A stretch of 64,000 bases of DNA from Mycolicibacterium mucogenicum DSM 44124 (lineage in GTDB: Bacteria > Actinomycetota > Actinomycetes > Mycobacteriales > Mycobacteriaceae), in assembly GCF_005670685.2 (NCBI RefSeq), contig NZ_CP062008.1, positions 5,456,001 to 5,520,000 on the forward strand, given 5' to 3'. Below the pieces are notes generated by a model, which searched no databases, was not told where the DNA came from, and saw only the letters and a list, made by a program, of their open reading frames with translations. Position numbers and translations under genes: made by a program. Positions 9,453 to 19,975 of the stretch are shown here, piece after piece; the stretch's first letter is position 1; every line of letters begins with the position of its first letter.

Positions 9453-9897
9453 TTGAGTCCTCCCAGTTATCGCGACACCCGTGTGGCGCAGAAATTTACC
9501 CCTAGTAGATAGGCATTTTTAACGAACCTACACATTTCCCAGCTAACCAAAATCGACCCGTCAGGAAATTGTCAACCTCGTTAGATTGCTACTCCAGCGG
9601 GCAAGTTAGCTGCGCTACCAATTCAGCAAATTGGTTGAGGAGAACCGCCCAAATCGCGACCATTCACGGCACAACGAGTTCACAGCGTGAGGAGACCCAC
9701 GTCACACCATGCAGCGAACGGATTGTCCAGCACGCCACAAACGCGGTGCGTCGATAAATTGCAGTTTCAGCAAATTACGCTACGCGTAACTTGCGCACGC
9801 GTCAGTCGTAGCCGCGGACAGCCCACCGCGAACGCCTCGCGCAGACCCGGCGTCCACATGGTGAGACGGTGCGTCGAGCCTGAGCGCGCCGCGGGAT
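9453..9897. other. Intergenic region with two small palindromes
   Basis: 445 bp, visibly more AT-rich than its surroundings. CCAATT-CAGCA-AATTGG lies at 9618-9634 and TTACGC-TAC-GCGTAA at 9775-9789; both are perfect 6-bp inverted repeats. The right part holds the promoter of the porin-like gene, whose AT-rich upstream lies at 9460-9600. A 62-codon plus-strand frame (9569-9757) has no ribosome site or family likeness. I see no RNA gene. Confidence 0.5.
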
Positions 9898-11043
9898 TCA
9901 TGCGGCCGAAGTTTGCCGGCGGCGGGCGATCCCGCCGGCCACCGACGTCGCCACGACGGTCAGCAGCGCGCCGAGAATCAGCGCCGACGGCTCGCCGGGA
10001 CTCAGCAGCTGCTGCTGGGTCCCCAACGTGGCGGCGGCCACCGGAACACCCAGTTGCGCGGCCGCCAGCACCGCGAGCGACAGCGGCTGCCCGAACAGCC
10101 GGCCACTGAGATGCGCCAGCACCGCTCCCACGCCCAGCGCCACACCCAACCCGATCAGGTCCGGGTGCGCACCGAGTTCTCGCACCTGCAGCGATGCGCC
10201 GAGCCAGACGAAGAACAACGGTGCGAAGAACCCCTCGGTGATGCCGAACAACTGGCGCGCCAGCCGGCGCGGCTCGCCGATCGCCGACAGGCACAGGCCC
10301 AGCGCGAAACCCGCGAGCATGATCGACACGTGCGTCGACTTCGCCAGCGCAGCCAGGCCGAACAGCACGATCAGGCTGATCCTCAGTTCCAGCGCCAGGT
10401 GCCGGCTGTGCGAGTACTTGTGCATCCGCTTGAGCCACCCGCGTTTGGCTTCGTACCGCAGGAAGAAGTACAGGAGGACCGCGCACGCGGCGATCGCCAG
10501 GACGCCCACCGCTGCGCGCGGGGCACCGGCCGGATTGATGACCAACGGCAACAACACGATCGACGCGGCATCGGCTATCGCGATCTGCGCGGTGACCGAC
10601 AGCACCGACGGTCCCGTCAACCCCAGGGACTGGATGACCGGCAGCGCCAGCGCCGCCGAGGACGAAGCCATGAGGACGGCGTACAGCGGGGCGTGGCCCG
10701 TGCCGAACAGGTGGGCGATGACCGTGCCCAACGCCGCGGCGAACGCGCCCACCACGACCGCCCGCAACAGCGCTCTGGGGAGGTCACCCCGTAATGACTT
10801 GTCGCGCACCGGCACATGGGTCCCGACGATGAACATCACCAGCGCGAAGCCGATGTCCGCCAGCAGTACGAACGTCGGGTTGTCCGCGTCGACGATGCCG
10901 AAACCGGTGCGGCCCACGACGATTCCGGCCGCAAGTTCGCCGACGATCAAGGGCACCCGCAGCTTCGGCACGGCCGCCAGCAGGGGCCCCACGAGGCCGA
11001 TGACGGCCACCAGCGCCAGGGCATGGAATCCGAAGTCGCCCAT
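9898..11043 (-). CDS. Cation/proton antiporter (CPA2 / Kef-type)
   Basis: 381 residues, about 12 membrane helices. I chose ATG 11043 (MGDFGFHALALVAVIGLVGPLLA) because the protein becomes membrane-like immediately there, whereas the longer open frame adds a Pro/Gly-rich, non-membrane stretch. Family hallmarks are KLRVPLIVGELAAGIVVG in the first repeat and ADAASIVLLPL, with an Asp typical of ion-binding helices. No C-terminal TrkA nucleotide-binding domain is present, so it is a short form. It likely exchanges K+ or Na+ for protons. Confidence 0.8.
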   Translation of the reverse strand: MGDFGFHALALVAVIGLVGPLLAAVPKLRVPLIVGELAAGIVVGRTGFGIVDADNPTFVLLADIGFALVMFIVGTHVPVRDKSLRGDLPRALLRAVVVGAFAAALGTVIAHLFGTGHAPLYAVLMASSSAALALPVIQSLGLTGPSVLSVTAQIAIADAASIVLLPLVINPAGAPRAAVGVLAIAACAVLLYFFLRYEAKRGWLKRMHKYSHSRHLALELRISLIVLFGLAALAKSTHVSIMLAGFALGLCLSAIGEPRRLARQLFGITEGFFAPLFFVWLGASLQVRELGAHPDLIGLGVALGVGAVLAHLSGRLFGQPLSLAVLAAAQLGVPVAAATLGTQQQLLSPGEPSALILGALLTVVATSVAGGIARRRQTSAA

Positions 11044-11173
11044 CGTCAGCCGGCTGCCACCTGGGCCGGCTCGTCCAGCCACGTCATCGCCATCGCCACA
11101 CCCTAAACGTGGCGGCTCCGGGGCGGGCGTGACGCAGCCAACTCCCAGCGGACTGTTGCAACCCGATAGTTTC

Positions 11174-11183
11174 CGATATATCG
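11174..11183. promoter_or_regulatory. Palindrome in PadR promoter
   Basis: CGATATATCG is a perfect 10-bp palindrome within an AT-rich stretch, 54 bp upstream of the PadR-type gene. Similar GATATATC cores are known as autoregulatory sites of PadR-family proteins, so self-repression is likely. Confidence 0.45.
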
Positions 11184-11236
11184 TTAATGCATCGGAGGCG
11201 CACAGAGCGCCTCCCGCCGAAAGAGAGAACACATCT

Positions 11237-12025
11237 ATGGAAACCCCATTCACCCCACCCGGCCGCCCGTTCGACGGCGGCCCCTTCAATCGTCCCTCCC
11301 ACGGCGGTGGCTTCGGCTTCACGCCCGGCGACCGTTCGCCGTTCGTCGGTCCCGCCGACCGGCGCGCACGGCATGACGAACGCCGCGCAGCCCGTCGGGA
11401 GATGCGCGAACAGTTCCGCGACCACGTGCGGGATCACCGCGGCGAGGGCGGCTTCGGATTCGGACCGGGCTTCGGTCCAGGTTTCGGTTTCGGACCTGGT
11501 TTCGGCCCCGGCTTCGGTGCCGGCCCCTTCGGACCGGGCGGCCCCCGCGGACGCCGTCACGGTGGCCGCGGACGTGCCAGTGGTCGCAGCCGGCGCGGCG
11601 ATGTCCGGGCCGCGATCCTCAAGCTGCTCACCGAGCGGCCGATGCACGGCTACGAGATGACGCAGGAGATCGCCGCGCGCAGCGACGGTCTGTGGAAGCC
11701 CAGCCCGGGCTCGATCTACCCGACCCTGCAACTGCTGGAGGACGAGGGCCTCATCAAGCCCGCCGAAAGTCATGGCAGCAAAAAGACTTTCGAGCTGACG
11801 GAGGACGGCCGCACCGCCGCCGACGCGATCGAGACCGCCCCCTGGGAAGAGATCGCCGAAGGTGCCGACCCGGCCGCCTTGAACCTGCGCAACGCGCTCG
11901 GTCAATTGTTCGGCGCCGTCGCGCAGTCGGTGCACTCCGCGAATACCGAACAGCAGCAACGCATCCTGGACATCGTGAACAACGCCCGCCGCGAGATCTA
12001 CCAGATTCTCGGCGAGTCCGACTAG
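11237..12025 (+). CDS. PadR-family regulator with Gly/Phe-rich N-terminal extension
   Basis: 262 residues. The C-terminal half carries a winged helix: RRGDVRAAILKLLTERPMHG, then GLWKPSPGSIYPTLQLLEDE, followed by a helical dimerisation tail. The first about 115 residues are low complexity, first Pro/Arg-rich and then repeats of GFGPG. This layout recalls PadR proteins with metal- or redox-sensing N-terminal extensions such as YqjI, but few His or Cys are present. ATG 11237 follows a purine-rich AAAGAGAG. The palindrome upstream suggests autoregulation. Confidence 0.85.
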   Translation: METPFTPPGRPFDGGPFNRPSHGGGFGFTPGDRSPFVGPADRRARHDERRAARREMREQFRDHVRDHRGEGGFGFGPGFGPGFGFGPGFGPGFGAGPFGPGGPRGRRHGGRGRASGRSRRGDVRAAILKLLTERPMHGYEMTQEIAARSDGLWKPSPGSIYPTLQLLEDEGLIKPAESHGSKKTFELTEDGRTAADAIETAPWEEIAEGADPAALNLRNALGQLFGAVAQSVHSANTEQQQRILDIVNNARREIYQILGESD

Positions 12026-12040
12026 CGTTAGCCTGGCTGC

Positions 12041-12910
12041 ATGACGACGTACGCGCTCGGTCAGCACCAGGTCCACCGGATCGGATTCGGAGCCATGCAG
12101 CTGCCCGGGCCCGGCGTTTTCGGCCCACCACGTGACCACGACCAGGCGCTCGCCGTGTTGCGACGCGCGGTGGAACTCGGCGTCAACCACATCGACACCG
12201 CGCAGTTCTACGGCCCCGACGTGGCCAACCAGCTGATCCGCGAGGCCCTGCATCCCTATCCGCAGGGCCTCGCGCTGGTCAGCAAGGTCGGCGCCCGCCG
12301 GGACGACGCCGGCGGCTGGCTCCCTGCACAGCAGCCCGACGAACTGCGGTCCGCGATCGAGCAGAACCTGGAAACCCTCGGCACCGACCGGCTCGCGGCG
12401 GTGAACCTGCGGGTCATGGGACCCGATGGCGATCCCGGCGCGCCGGGCGAGGTCGACCGAGAGCTGTTCGACCGTCAGCTCACCACCATGATCGCCGCGC
12501 GCGACGAGGGGCTGATCGGCGGCATCGGCCTCAGCAGCATCTCCCTGGGACACCTCGAGATCGCGCTGCAGCGCACCGACATCGTCTGTGTCCAGAACGC
12601 CTACAACCTCCTCGATCGGTCCTCGCAGCCCGTGCTGGACGCCTGCGCCGCACGCGGCATCGCGTTCGTCCCCTTCTTCCCGCTGGGATCGGCGTTCAAT
12701 CCAGAGAACCCGGTGCTCGGGCACCCCGAAATCCGCAAGACGGCAAGCGAACTCGACCGGACACCGGCGCAGGTCGCGTTGGCCTGGACCCTGGCCGCGT
12801 CGCCCAACATGCTGCTGATCCCGGGCACGTCGTCAGTCGCGCACCTGGAGGAGAACCTCGCGGTGGCCGACATCGAGGTGCCCGCCACGTTGACCGAGGC
12901 ACTCGGATGA
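12041..12910 (+). CDS. Aldo/keto reductase
   Basis: 289-residue TIM-barrel NADPH oxidoreductase. Asp and Tyr of the catalytic tetrad lie in HIDTAQFYG, Lys in LVSKVGA. The usual His position reads VNLRVM, as in a subgroup of the family (YdbC-like) lacking the canonical His. The C-terminal coenzyme site reads LLIPGTSSVAHLEENL. Its stop overlaps the following methyltransferase start (ATGA), so the two are coupled. Confidence 0.88.
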   Translation: MTTYALGQHQVHRIGFGAMQLPGPGVFGPPRDHDQALAVLRRAVELGVNHIDTAQFYGPDVANQLIREALHPYPQGLALVSKVGARRDDAGGWLPAQQPDELRSAIEQNLETLGTDRLAAVNLRVMGPDGDPGAPGEVDRELFDRQLTTMIAARDEGLIGGIGLSSISLGHLEIALQRTDIVCVQNAYNLLDRSSQPVLDACAARGIAFVPFFPLGSAFNPENPVLGHPEIRKTASELDRTPAQVALAWTLAASPNMLLIPGTSSVAHLEENLAVADIEVPATLTEALG

Positions 12911-13644
12911 GCGCCGACATCGACCGCATGCCGCGCGGCGGTCCGCGCGCGTCATGCCTCGATCGCGCGCTCGAGACGGACCAGCCCGAATACCTCGACC
13001 GTGACGACGTCGACCCCGCGATCAAACGCAGTGTCGTGCGCGCGCTGGAGCTCACCGGCAACTGGTTCGGCCTCCACGAACGCTTCGCCTACATCGTCAT
13101 GGACGAAGTCGCCGACGTCCCCGATCCCCGCATCCTCGAACTTGGCGCCGGGCACGGGGGTCTGTCGAAGAAGGTGCTGGAGATGCACCCCACGGCAACG
13201 CTCACGGTCACCGACCTCGAGCCGGACTCGGTTGCGGCCATCACCGCCGGTGAGCTGGGTTCCGATCCGCGCGTGACGGTGCGCGGCATGGACGCGACAG
13301 CCATCGACGCGGCCGACAGTGCTTATGCCCTGGCCGTTTTCGCGTTGTCGTTCCACCATCTGCCGCCGTCTGCCGCCGTCCAGGTGCTGGCCGAGGGCAC
13401 CCGGGTAGCGGACAAGTTGCTCATCATCGACCTGCCCCGGCCACCGTCGCCCCTGCATCTGCTGCGCTTGGCAACCATGCTGCCGCTGGCCCCGTTCGTG
13501 CCGTTCGTGCACGACGGCGTCATCAGCTCACTGCGGGCCTACAGTCCGGCTGCGCTGCGGGCGCTGGCCGACGCCGCCGGCGTCGACATCGAGTTGCGCG
13601 GCGGCGTGTGCACGCCCCAGATCGCGGTCGCCACCCGACGTTAG
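12907..13644 (+). CDS. Class I SAM-dependent methyltransferase
   Basis: 245 residues. SAM motif I is ILELGAGHGGLSKKV, motif II LTVTDLEPDS. VFALSFHHLPP is typical of small-molecule methyltransferases. The ATG overlaps the aldo/keto reductase stop by 4 bp. The substrate is not evident. Confidence 0.82.
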   Translation: MSADIDRMPRGGPRASCLDRALETDQPEYLDRDDVDPAIKRSVVRALELTGNWFGLHERFAYIVMDEVADVPDPRILELGAGHGGLSKKVLEMHPTATLTVTDLEPDSVAAITAGELGSDPRVTVRGMDATAIDAADSAYALAVFALSFHHLPPSAAVQVLAEGTRVADKLLIIDLPRPPSPLHLLRLATMLPLAPFVPFVHDGVISSLRAYSPAALRALADAAGVDIELRGGVCTPQIAVATRR

Positions 13645-13678
13645 ATCTGCGGCCAATTCCGCGGCGTACTTTGGACCC

Positions 13679-14374
13679 ATGACGGAATCCAACGAAGTGA
13701 TGGACTGGGATAGCGCCTACCGGGAAGAGGGCGGATTCGATGGACCGCCGCCGTGGAACATCGGTGAACCCCAGCCGGAGTTGGCCGCGCTGATCGCGGC
13801 GGGCAAGGTCACCGGTGACGTGCTCGACGCGGGCTGTGGCCACGCGGAGCTGGCCCTCGCGCTGGCCGCGGCGGGACACAACGTGGTCGGTATCGAGCTC
13901 TCCCCCACCGCGGTTGCTGCCGCGAAACAGGCTGCCGCCGAACGGAACCTGACCAACGCGACATTCGTCCAGGACGACATCACGTCGTTCACCGGATTCG
14001 ACGGCCGCTTCGACACCATCTTGGATTCGACGCTGTTCCATTCGCTTCCCGTGGAAGCCCGCGACGCCTACCAGCAGGCCGTGTTCCGTGCCGCCGCGCC
14101 GGGCGCCAAGTACTACATCCTGGTCTTCGCCAAGGGCGCGTTCCCCGCCGAGGCCGACCAGAAGCCCAACGAGGTCACCGAGGACGAACTGCGCGAGGCC
14201 GTCGGCAAGTACTGGGCCATCGACGAAATCCGCCCGGCCTTCATCCATGCCAACATGCCCGCGCGGCTGCCCAGCGGCCCCGACCAGCCCACCTTCGAGA
14301 TGCCGCCCCACGGCCTCGACGAGAAGGGCCGCATGAAGATGCCGGCATTCCTGCTCACGGCGCACAAGGCCTGA
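13679..14374 (+). CDS. Class I SAM-dependent methyltransferase (Rv3699-like)
   Basis: 231 residues. It opens with DWDSAYREEGGFDGPPPWNIGEP, the signature of thiopurine-methyltransferase-like proteins; motif I is VLDAGCGHAELALALA, and TILDSTLFHSL follows. By position and length it corresponds to the gene beside the ergothioneine operon in M. tuberculosis. It converges on egtE with a 3-bp gap. It is not one of the five known ergothioneine enzymes; a role in thiol or selenium methylation would be a guess. Confidence 0.82.
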   Translation: MTESNEVMDWDSAYREEGGFDGPPPWNIGEPQPELAALIAAGKVTGDVLDAGCGHAELALALAAAGHNVVGIELSPTAVAAAKQAAAERNLTNATFVQDDITSFTGFDGRFDTILDSTLFHSLPVEARDAYQQAVFRAAAPGAKYYILVFAKGAFPAEADQKPNEVTEDELREAVGKYWAIDEIRPAFIHANMPARLPSGPDQPTFEMPPHGLDEKGRMKMPAFLLTAHKA

Positions 14375-14377
14375 CGG

Positions 14378-15511
14378 TCAGGTCGACGCAGCAGTCAGCG
14401 CACCGGCGAAGGACTCCAGTTCGTCTTCGGTGACGTCGACATGCGGCGAGACCCGCAGCACCGGAATCTTCATCTCGAACGGCGCCCGCTCGACGCCGGC
14501 CACGGTCGTGACGACGTGGTGTTCGGTAATCAGCTTGGTGCGCACGGAGTTCGGGTCGGCGCCACGCGTCGGCTCGAGCGTGGTGATGGCCGTCGGCTCA
14601 TCGACATCCTCGACCACGCGCCATCCGGACAATCCGGCCAGCGCGGTGCGTGTCAGGCGTCCCACCTCGGCCAGCCGCGCCCGCACCAGTTCCGGACCGG
14701 CCACCAGATGTTCTTCGAGGGCCTTCGAAAAGGCTACGCGGGCAGCCACATTGGCCTCACCGAGGTCAAGCCGTTTCAGCACCGGCAGCGGTGTCCCCCA
14801 TTCCGGCAAGGGAATGCGCGGCCGAAGCCGGTGCGACACAGACGAACTGATCGCCAGCACCCCGACGCCGCGCGGCCCGGCCAGCCATTTCCGCGACGAC
14901 GCGTAGATGACGTCGGGAGCCACCGCGCAGTCCAGATGACCCAGCGCCTGTGCCGCGTCCACCGCCACCGGCACACCGATCGCATGACACGCCGCCACGA
15001 ACTCCGACAATGGCTGGGCCACCCCGCGGTGGCTGCCGAGCGCCGTCAGATGGGCCAGCGCCGGCGGGTCACCCTGCATCAGCGCGACCGCCACTTCGAC
15101 GTCGAGACGCCCCTGGCCGTCGACGGGCAGCTCGCGGACGGTGAATCCGTTGGCTTCCATCACCACCAGGTTGGGGCCGTATTCGCCCGGCAGACAGGCG
15201 ACGGTCTTCTCGCCGTCCCAACTGCTGAGCAGGAGGTTGAGCGCATTGTTGGAACCCGTGGTGAACACCACGTCGCCGGCGGACATCCCGGTCAGCGTGG
15301 CCACCGCCGCCCGGCCGCCCTCCAACACGGGTTCTGCGGATTCGGCGGCGACATAACCGCCGACCTGCGCTTCCAGCCGGGCATGCTGGGCCGCCGCGTC
15401 GATGACGGCGAAGCTCTGCCGCGAGCAGGCGGCGTTGTCGAGATGCAGGCCCGCCGGTGTGGGCCGGGCAGCGCGCCACAGACGCGCGACGGCGGAGTCG
15501 GCCCCGGTCAC
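14378..15511 (-). CDS. egtE: Ergothioneine biosynthesis PLP beta-lyase EgtE
   Basis: Last step of ergothioneine synthesis: PLP-dependent C-S lysis of hercynylcysteine sulfoxide. 377 residues of class V aminotransferase fold. The PLP Lys lies in [24 protein letters not shown] binds the cofactor phosphate. The start GTG (15509-15511) overlaps the egtD stop in a GTGA junction, so I prefer it to the longer frame, which would read back into egtD. Confidence 0.92.
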   Translation of the reverse strand: MTGADSAVARLWRAARPTPAGLHLDNAACSRQSFAVIDAAAQHARLEAQVGGYVAAESAEPVLEGGRAAVATLTGMSAGDVVFTTGSNNALNLLLSSWDGEKTVACLPGEYGPNLVVMEANGFTVRELPVDGQGRLDVEVAVALMQGDPPALAHLTALGSHRGVAQPLSEFVAACHAIGVPVAVDAAQALGHLDCAVAPDVIYASSRKWLAGPRGVGVLAISSSVSHRLRPRIPLPEWGTPLPVLKRLDLGEANVAARVAFSKALEEHLVAGPELVRARLAEVGRLTRTALAGLSGWRVVEDVDEPTAITTLEPTRGADPNSVRTKLITEHHVVTTVAGVERAPFEMKIPVLRVSPHVDVTEDELESFAGALTAAST

Positions 15512-16503
15512 GTCCGCAGGTCCGGCTTGACCGCCAGCGACAGCCCGAAGTCCCCGGCGGGGTCGGTCCACCAGTCGGTCTGCTGCAGCCCGGCGGCCGC
15601 CAACTCGGCCGCGACGCCCTCGGGGCGGAACTTGCACGACACCTCGGTCAACATCTCCTCACCCGCCTCGAACTCCACCGACAGATCCAGCTCACGTATC
15701 TGAATCCGTTGCGCGGCAACGGACCTCAGCCACATCTCGATACGCTCGTTTTCGGTGTTCCATCGTGCCACATGTTCGAAGCGGTCGAGATCGAAATCGG
15801 CATCCAGCTCCCGGTTCACCACCGCGAGGACGTTGCGGTTGAACTGCGCGGTGACCCCGGCGCTATCGTCGTAGGCGGCCACCAGTCGGGCCGTGTCCTT
15901 CACCAGGTCGGTGCCGAGCAGCAGCGTGTCGCCCGGCCGCATCGCCGCGGCCAGGCTGGCCAGGAACTCCGCGCGAGGGCCGGCCGTCAGGTTGCCGATC
16001 GTCGACCCGAGGAACACGATCAGCCGCCGGCCCACGACCGGCAACTCGCCCAGGTGCTGCTCGAAATCACCTCGCACGCCGCTGATCTCGACGCCGTCGT
16101 ACTCGTCGGACAACTGGGTGAGCGCGGCGCTGAGCACGTTCTCGTCGACATCGAACGCCACGAACCGGCGCAGCGCCGCGGCGTCCCGGAACGCGTCGAG
16201 CAGGATGCGCGTCTTCTCCGACGTGCCACTGCCGAGCTCGACGAGGGTGTCCGCGCCGGAGGCCGCCACGATCGCGCCGGCCGCCTCGTGCAGGATGTGC
16301 GCCTCGGTGCGCGTCGGGTAGTACTCGGGCAGGCGGGTGATCTGATCGAACAGGTCACTGCCGACGGCATCGTAGAACCACTTGGGCGGCAACGATTTCG
16401 GCGACTGCGACAAGCCATCCCGGACATCACGCCGCAGCGCACGCGGCGCCCAGTCGGCGGCGAGATGGTTGGTCAGCAGCGGTGCCGTCTTGCTCGGTGT
16501 CAT
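15508..16503 (-). CDS. egtD: L-histidine N-alpha-methyltransferase EgtD
   Basis: Trimethylates histidine to hercynine with three SAM. 331 residues. Family landmarks include [44 protein letters not shown] (motif I), [11 protein letters not shown], and the [15 protein letters not shown] and [15 protein letters not shown] signatures, agreeing closely with the M. smegmatis enzyme as remembered. The start ATG 16503 has an AGAGGA ribosome site 7 nt away. A 14-nt gap separates it from egtC. Confidence 0.96.
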   Translation of the reverse strand: MTPSKTAPLLTNHLAADWAPRALRRDVRDGLSQSPKSLPPKWFYDAVGSDLFDQITRLPEYYPTRTEAHILHEAAGAIVAASGADTLVELGSGTSEKTRILLDAFRDAAALRRFVAFDVDENVLSAALTQLSDEYDGVEISGVRGDFEQHLGELPVVGRRLIVFLGSTIGNLTAGPRAEFLASLAAAMRPGDTLLLGTDLVKDTARLVAAYDDSAGVTAQFNRNVLAVVNRELDADFDLDRFEHVARWNTENERIEMWLRSVAAQRIQIRELDLSVEFEAGEEMLTEVSCKFRPEGVAAELAAAGLQQTDWWTDPAGDFGLSLAVKPDLRT

Positions 16504-16517
16504 CGTGGTCCTCTTCT

Positions 16518-17201
16518 TCAGGTCAATGGTGTCAGTGCGACGCCGGCGGCCGTCACCTCGACGAGGTGACGGTCTGGGATGTCCTGCCAGTCCGGGTGGT
16601 CGTCGTAGGGCTCGCTGGCCAGCACCACCCCGTCGGGCCGGCGCAGTATCGACAGCGTGTCGCCCCACACGGTGGCCAGCATCCGGGATCCGTTGGCGGC
16701 CAGGATGTTCAGCCGTGCCGACGGATCGGACTCCCCGACCCGGCGCACGGTGTCTCCCAGGTTGTCCAGTCCCTCGGCGAAGATGTGGGCGGCCAGGATC
16801 GCGCTGTCGACCGTCGATTCCGCGGTCCGCGAGACCGGCAGCACCGCCCGGTCGACGACGCCGTTGTGCGACAACAGCCACTGGCCGTCGGTGAACGGCG
16901 CCGACGCCGACGGCTCGATCGGCATCCCGACGGTGGCCGACCGGACGGCGGCCACCACGCATCCACTGCGCAACGCCGGCGCCACCGACGCCAGCGACGC
17001 GTCACCCCACAGGGGGGCGGCGCTGCGCCAGCGGCGGGGTGTCTCACCGTCGAAGAAGCCGACGCCCCAACCGTCGGCGTTGAGCAACCCGTGCTTCTGC
17101 CGTCGGGGCGAATACGACTGCACCAGAAGCCCGTTCGCGGGTTCCAGGATCAGCGACGACACCGGGACCGGGTCGCCGAGCCAGCCCAGATGGCGACACA
17201 T
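16518..17201 (-). CDS. egtC: Gamma-glutamyl hercynylcysteine sulfoxide amidohydrolase EgtC
   Basis: Class II glutamine amidotransferase-type hydrolase that removes the glutamyl group in ergothioneine synthesis. 227 residues. The mature N-terminal Cys2 nucleophile (MCRHLGWLG) is in place, followed by [11 protein letters not shown] and WLLSHNGVV, typical of the Ntn fold. Its ATG overlaps the egtB stop by one base (TGATG), so translation is coupled. Confidence 0.95.
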   Translation of the reverse strand: MCRHLGWLGDPVPVSSLILEPANGLLVQSYSPRRQKHGLLNADGWGVGFFDGETPRRWRSAAPLWGDASLASVAPALRSGCVVAAVRSATVGMPIEPSASAPFTDGQWLLSHNGVVDRAVLPVSRTAESTVDSAILAAHIFAEGLDNLGDTVRRVGESDPSARLNILAANGSRMLATVWGDTLSILRRPDGVVLASEPYDDHPDWQDIPDRHLVEVTAAGVALTPLT

Positions 17202-18508
17202 CAGCCGCGCTCCTCGTCACCCGACCAGGCCAGCCGCACACCGGAGAAGATCTGGCGGCGGATCGGGTGGTCCCAGTTACGGAAGCTGGGGCGCAGGATG
17301 TCGCCCGCCACCGCCCAGGAACCACCGCGCAGCACCCGGTAGTCCCCGCTGCCGGTGCCGTCGAAGAACGGCTGCGAATAGCGGTCGTAGATCATCGGCG
17401 TGAATCCCGGCCACGGCCGCAGCGGCGAGGTGGTCCACTCCCACACGTCGCCGAGCAGCTGCTCGACGCCGTAGGCCGAGGCGCCCTCCGGATAGGACCC
17501 CACCGGTGCCGGGCGCAGCGCATCCCCACCGAGATTTGCCCGGCTCGCATCGGGTTCGGCTGCACCCCAAGGGAATCGGCGCCGCACCCCGGCGACGGGA
17601 TCCCAGGCACAGGCCTTCTCCCACTCCACTTCGGTGGGCAGTCGCGCGCCGGCCCAGGCGGCGTAGGCCTCGGCTTCGTAGAAGCTGACGTGCTGCACGG
17701 GCTCGTCGGGCGGCAGTTCCTCGACATGGCCGAACCGGACCCGCGTGGTGCCGTCGGCACTCCAGAACTGTGGCGCCACCAGGTCTGCCTGCTGCCGATG
17801 CGCCCAGCCGGCCGCCGACCACCATCGGGGCTGCCGATAGCCACCGTCGGCGATGAACTCGCGCCATTCGGCATTGGTGACCGGCACCCGGCCGATCCGG
17901 AACGACGGCACGTCGACGACATGCGCGGGGCCTTCGTTGTCGAGCGCGAAAGGTTCGTCGGCCTCGTCGACGCCGAGTACGAACGGTCCGCCGGGCACCA
18001 GCACCGAGGTACCGGCGACGCCGTCACGCCCCCGCGGCAGGACGGCGCCTGGCCCCAGCAGCGGCGGGCCGCTGCGCAGGTTCAGGGCCTGCAGCATGGT
18101 CTCGTCGTGCTGGTTCTCGTGGCTGATCACCAAGGCGAACGGGAACTGGGCACCGGCCTCGTCGGGCGCCCGGTCAAGGGCGTCAAGGGCTTTGGACCGG
18201 ATGGTGCGGCAGAAGGCGCGCGCATCGGTCGGCGGCAACAGCGGCAGGGACACCCGGCTGGCGCGCGAATGCACGAACGCGTCGTACAGGCTGTCCACGT
18301 CGGGCGGCAGCAGTCCTGGACGGTTGAGGTCGCCGCCGCGCAGCAGCCACAGTTCTTCCTGCTGACCGATGTGCGCGAGGTCCCACACGAGCGGGCTCAT
18401 GAGCGGGTCGTACTGGCGCAGCAGTTCGGCGTCGTCGAACTCGACGAGGGCCAGAGTCCGGTCCCGGGCCCTGGTCAGCCCCCGGGCCAACAGCTCGCGC
18501 GTACTCAC
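17201..18508 (-). CDS. egtB: Hercynine oxygenase / sulfoxide synthase EgtB
   Basis: Non-heme iron enzyme joining gamma-glutamylcysteine to hercynine with O2. 435 residues. The N-terminal DinB-like domain supplies the iron His triad: WDLAHIG (His about 47) and ISHENQHDE (HxxxH about 130-135). The C-terminal half is a formylglycine-generating-enzyme-like domain ([36 protein letters not shown]). The start is GTG 18508, overlapping the egtA stop in a GTGA junction. Confidence 0.95.
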   Translation of the reverse strand: MSTRELLARGLTRARDRTLALVEFDDAELLRQYDPLMSPLVWDLAHIGQQEELWLLRGGDLNRPGLLPPDVDSLYDAFVHSRASRVSLPLLPPTDARAFCRTIRSKALDALDRAPDEAGAQFPFALVISHENQHDETMLQALNLRSGPPLLGPGAVLPRGRDGVAGTSVLVPGGPFVLGVDEADEPFALDNEGPAHVVDVPSFRIGRVPVTNAEWREFIADGGYRQPRWWSAAGWAHRQQADLVAPQFWSADGTTRVRFGHVEELPPDEPVQHVSFYEAEAYAAWAGARLPTEVEWEKACAWDPVAGVRRRFPWGAAEPDASRANLGGDALRPAPVGSYPEGASAYGVEQLLGDVWEWTTSPLRPWPGFTPMIYDRYSQPFFDGTGSGDYRVLRGGSWAVAGDILRPSFRNWDHPIRRQIFSGVRLAWSGDEERG

Positions 18509-19791
18509 ACCCCACCTTTCAGCCGGTCATCACATGCCAACCCGGCGATGGCCGAATCGATTCCGTGCGCGACGACCCGGTCCGCGAATTCATCGGCCGC
18601 ACTGCGCCCTTGCCGCACCTGTCGCAGCAGCCGGTCCATCGAGTCCGCCACGTCTGCCGGCGCGAGCTCGGCGGCCGCTTCCACACACTGCACCGCGGCC
18701 GCCTGCAGCCGCGGATCGGCCAGCCCCACCCGCGCCGCCTGATCCCATGCGGTGGCAACCGATTCCGTTGCTTCCCAGGCGATCTTCGACAGCCGGGCGT
18801 CGTCCAGCAGCGTCACCAGGGTGAACACCACAGCGGGCCACAGCTCGTCGGACACGGCGTCGAGGTAGCGGATCTCCAGCCAGCGCCGCGGCCGAACCGG
18901 CGGGAACAGCGTCGTCAGGTGGTAGTCGAGGTCGGCCTCGGTGGGGCGGCGGCCGCCGAGCAGCGTCCGCCCGTCCGCCCAGTCGGCGAACGGCACCCAT
19001 TCGGTGACCGGTTCGGCCTCCGGCGTGTGCACCAGCATCACCGGCGCCTTGAGCGCGTACCGCGCCCAGTCGTTGGCCGGATCATCGCCGCTGGCGCCGA
19101 GAACCGGTCCGCAGCGGGCGGTGTCGAGCTGGCCCCAGATCCGCTGGCGCGTGCTCTGCCATCCGGTGAATTCGCCGCCCAGCATCGGCGAACTCGCCGA
19201 CACCGCGATCATGGTCGGGCCCAGGGCGTGGGCCAGCCGAACGCGGTCGGCCCAGCCCTCGCGCGGGCCGGCGTCGACATTGATCTGCAGCGAGGCGGTC
19301 GACGTCATCATCGCGGCCCCGGCGGCACCGGTTCCGCCGGCCGCGAAGAACGCCTCCATGGCCCGGTACCGACCGCCGGGGTTGACCCGCGCCTGCGGCC
19401 GGAGCGGATCCGCGCCGACCTGCAGCAGGCCCAGCCCGCGGCGCCGCAACGATTCCCGCAGCACGGCCTGATCGGTCTGCATCGCCGCGATGGCGGCCCC
19501 GGCGCCGTCCAGCGGCGGACCCGACAGTTCGATGGCGCCGCCGGGCTCCATGGTGATCGTGCTGCCGCCGGGCAGCTGCGGTACGGCCTCGACGGCTTCG
19601 GTCAGTTCATCCCAGCCGGGACGCCGCGTCAGGTCGGACAGATCGAAGCAGTGCGCCTCGAGTTCGAGGCCGACGCGGCCCACCGGTCCGTCCCGCAGGC
19701 ACCCGCCGCCGGCCAGCAGTGCGGCGCTGTACGCGCTCGACAACTCGGGGTATTCGGCGTGCGGACGACACATGGCGGTAGCGGTGCCCAT
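18505..19791 (-). CDS. egtA: Glutamate-cysteine ligase EgtA
   Basis: Makes gamma-glutamylcysteine for ergothioneine. 428 residues of the GCS2 fold: [14 protein letters not shown] carries the metal-binding acidic pair, [14 protein letters not shown] follows, then [13 protein letters not shown] and [10 protein letters not shown]. It is the first gene of the five-gene egt operon, preceded by a GGAAGGGGA ribosome site. The five genes follow reaction order from precursor to product and are nearly all overlapping. Confidence 0.95.
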   Translation of the reverse strand: MGTATAMCRPHAEYPELSSAYSAALLAGGGCLRDGPVGRVGLELEAHCFDLSDLTRRPGWDELTEAVEAVPQLPGGSTITMEPGGAIELSGPPLDGAGAAIAAMQTDQAVLRESLRRRGLGLLQVGADPLRPQARVNPGGRYRAMEAFFAAGGTGAAGAAMMTSTASLQINVDAGPREGWADRVRLAHALGPTMIAVSASSPMLGGEFTGWQSTRQRIWGQLDTARCGPVLGASGDDPANDWARYALKAPVMLVHTPEAEPVTEWVPFADWADGRTLLGGRRPTEADLDYHLTTLFPPVRPRRWLEIRYLDAVSDELWPAVVFTLVTLLDDARLSKIAWEATESVATAWDQAARVGLADPRLQAAAVQCVEAAAELAPADVADSMDRLLRQVRQGRSAADEFADRVVAHGIDSAIAGLACDDRLKGGV

Positions 19792-19856
19792 CTGAACATC
19801 CCCTTCCGGGATCGGGGGCCTGTCCCCGCATCCGTTGGTTGGTGTTCCCGGACCAA

Positions 19857-19879
19857 GTCTGCGTTACACAAAGGCAGAC
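19857..19879. promoter_or_regulatory. Inverted repeat upstream of egt operon
   Basis: GTCTGC (19857-19862) and GCAGAC (19874-19879) form a perfect 6-bp inverted repeat with an 11-nt spacer, 66 bp upstream of the egtA start. Its position suits a regulator site; the regulator is unknown. Confidence 0.35.
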
Positions 19880-19975
19880 GCGTCCCGAGCATTACGTGTT
19901 CGTCCGACGATGCCATGAGGCACCGACAAAAATCTGCGCAATATGTGTGCGATGCCTGACTCACCCCGGGCATCG

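Noticed and set aside
9569..9757. Plus-strand 62-codon frame in the AT-rich gap
   Set aside because: No ribosome site, no recognisable motif, and codon use unlike neighbours; more likely promoter DNA.
11044..11322. N-terminal extension of the cation/proton antiporter
   Set aside because: Pro/Gly-rich, not membrane-like, and it overlaps the PadR promoter and start region on the other strand.
15512..15637. Upstream extension of egtE
   Set aside because: It is the antisense-like alternative frame of the egtD 3' end (Arg/Gly-rich) and lacks family similarity.
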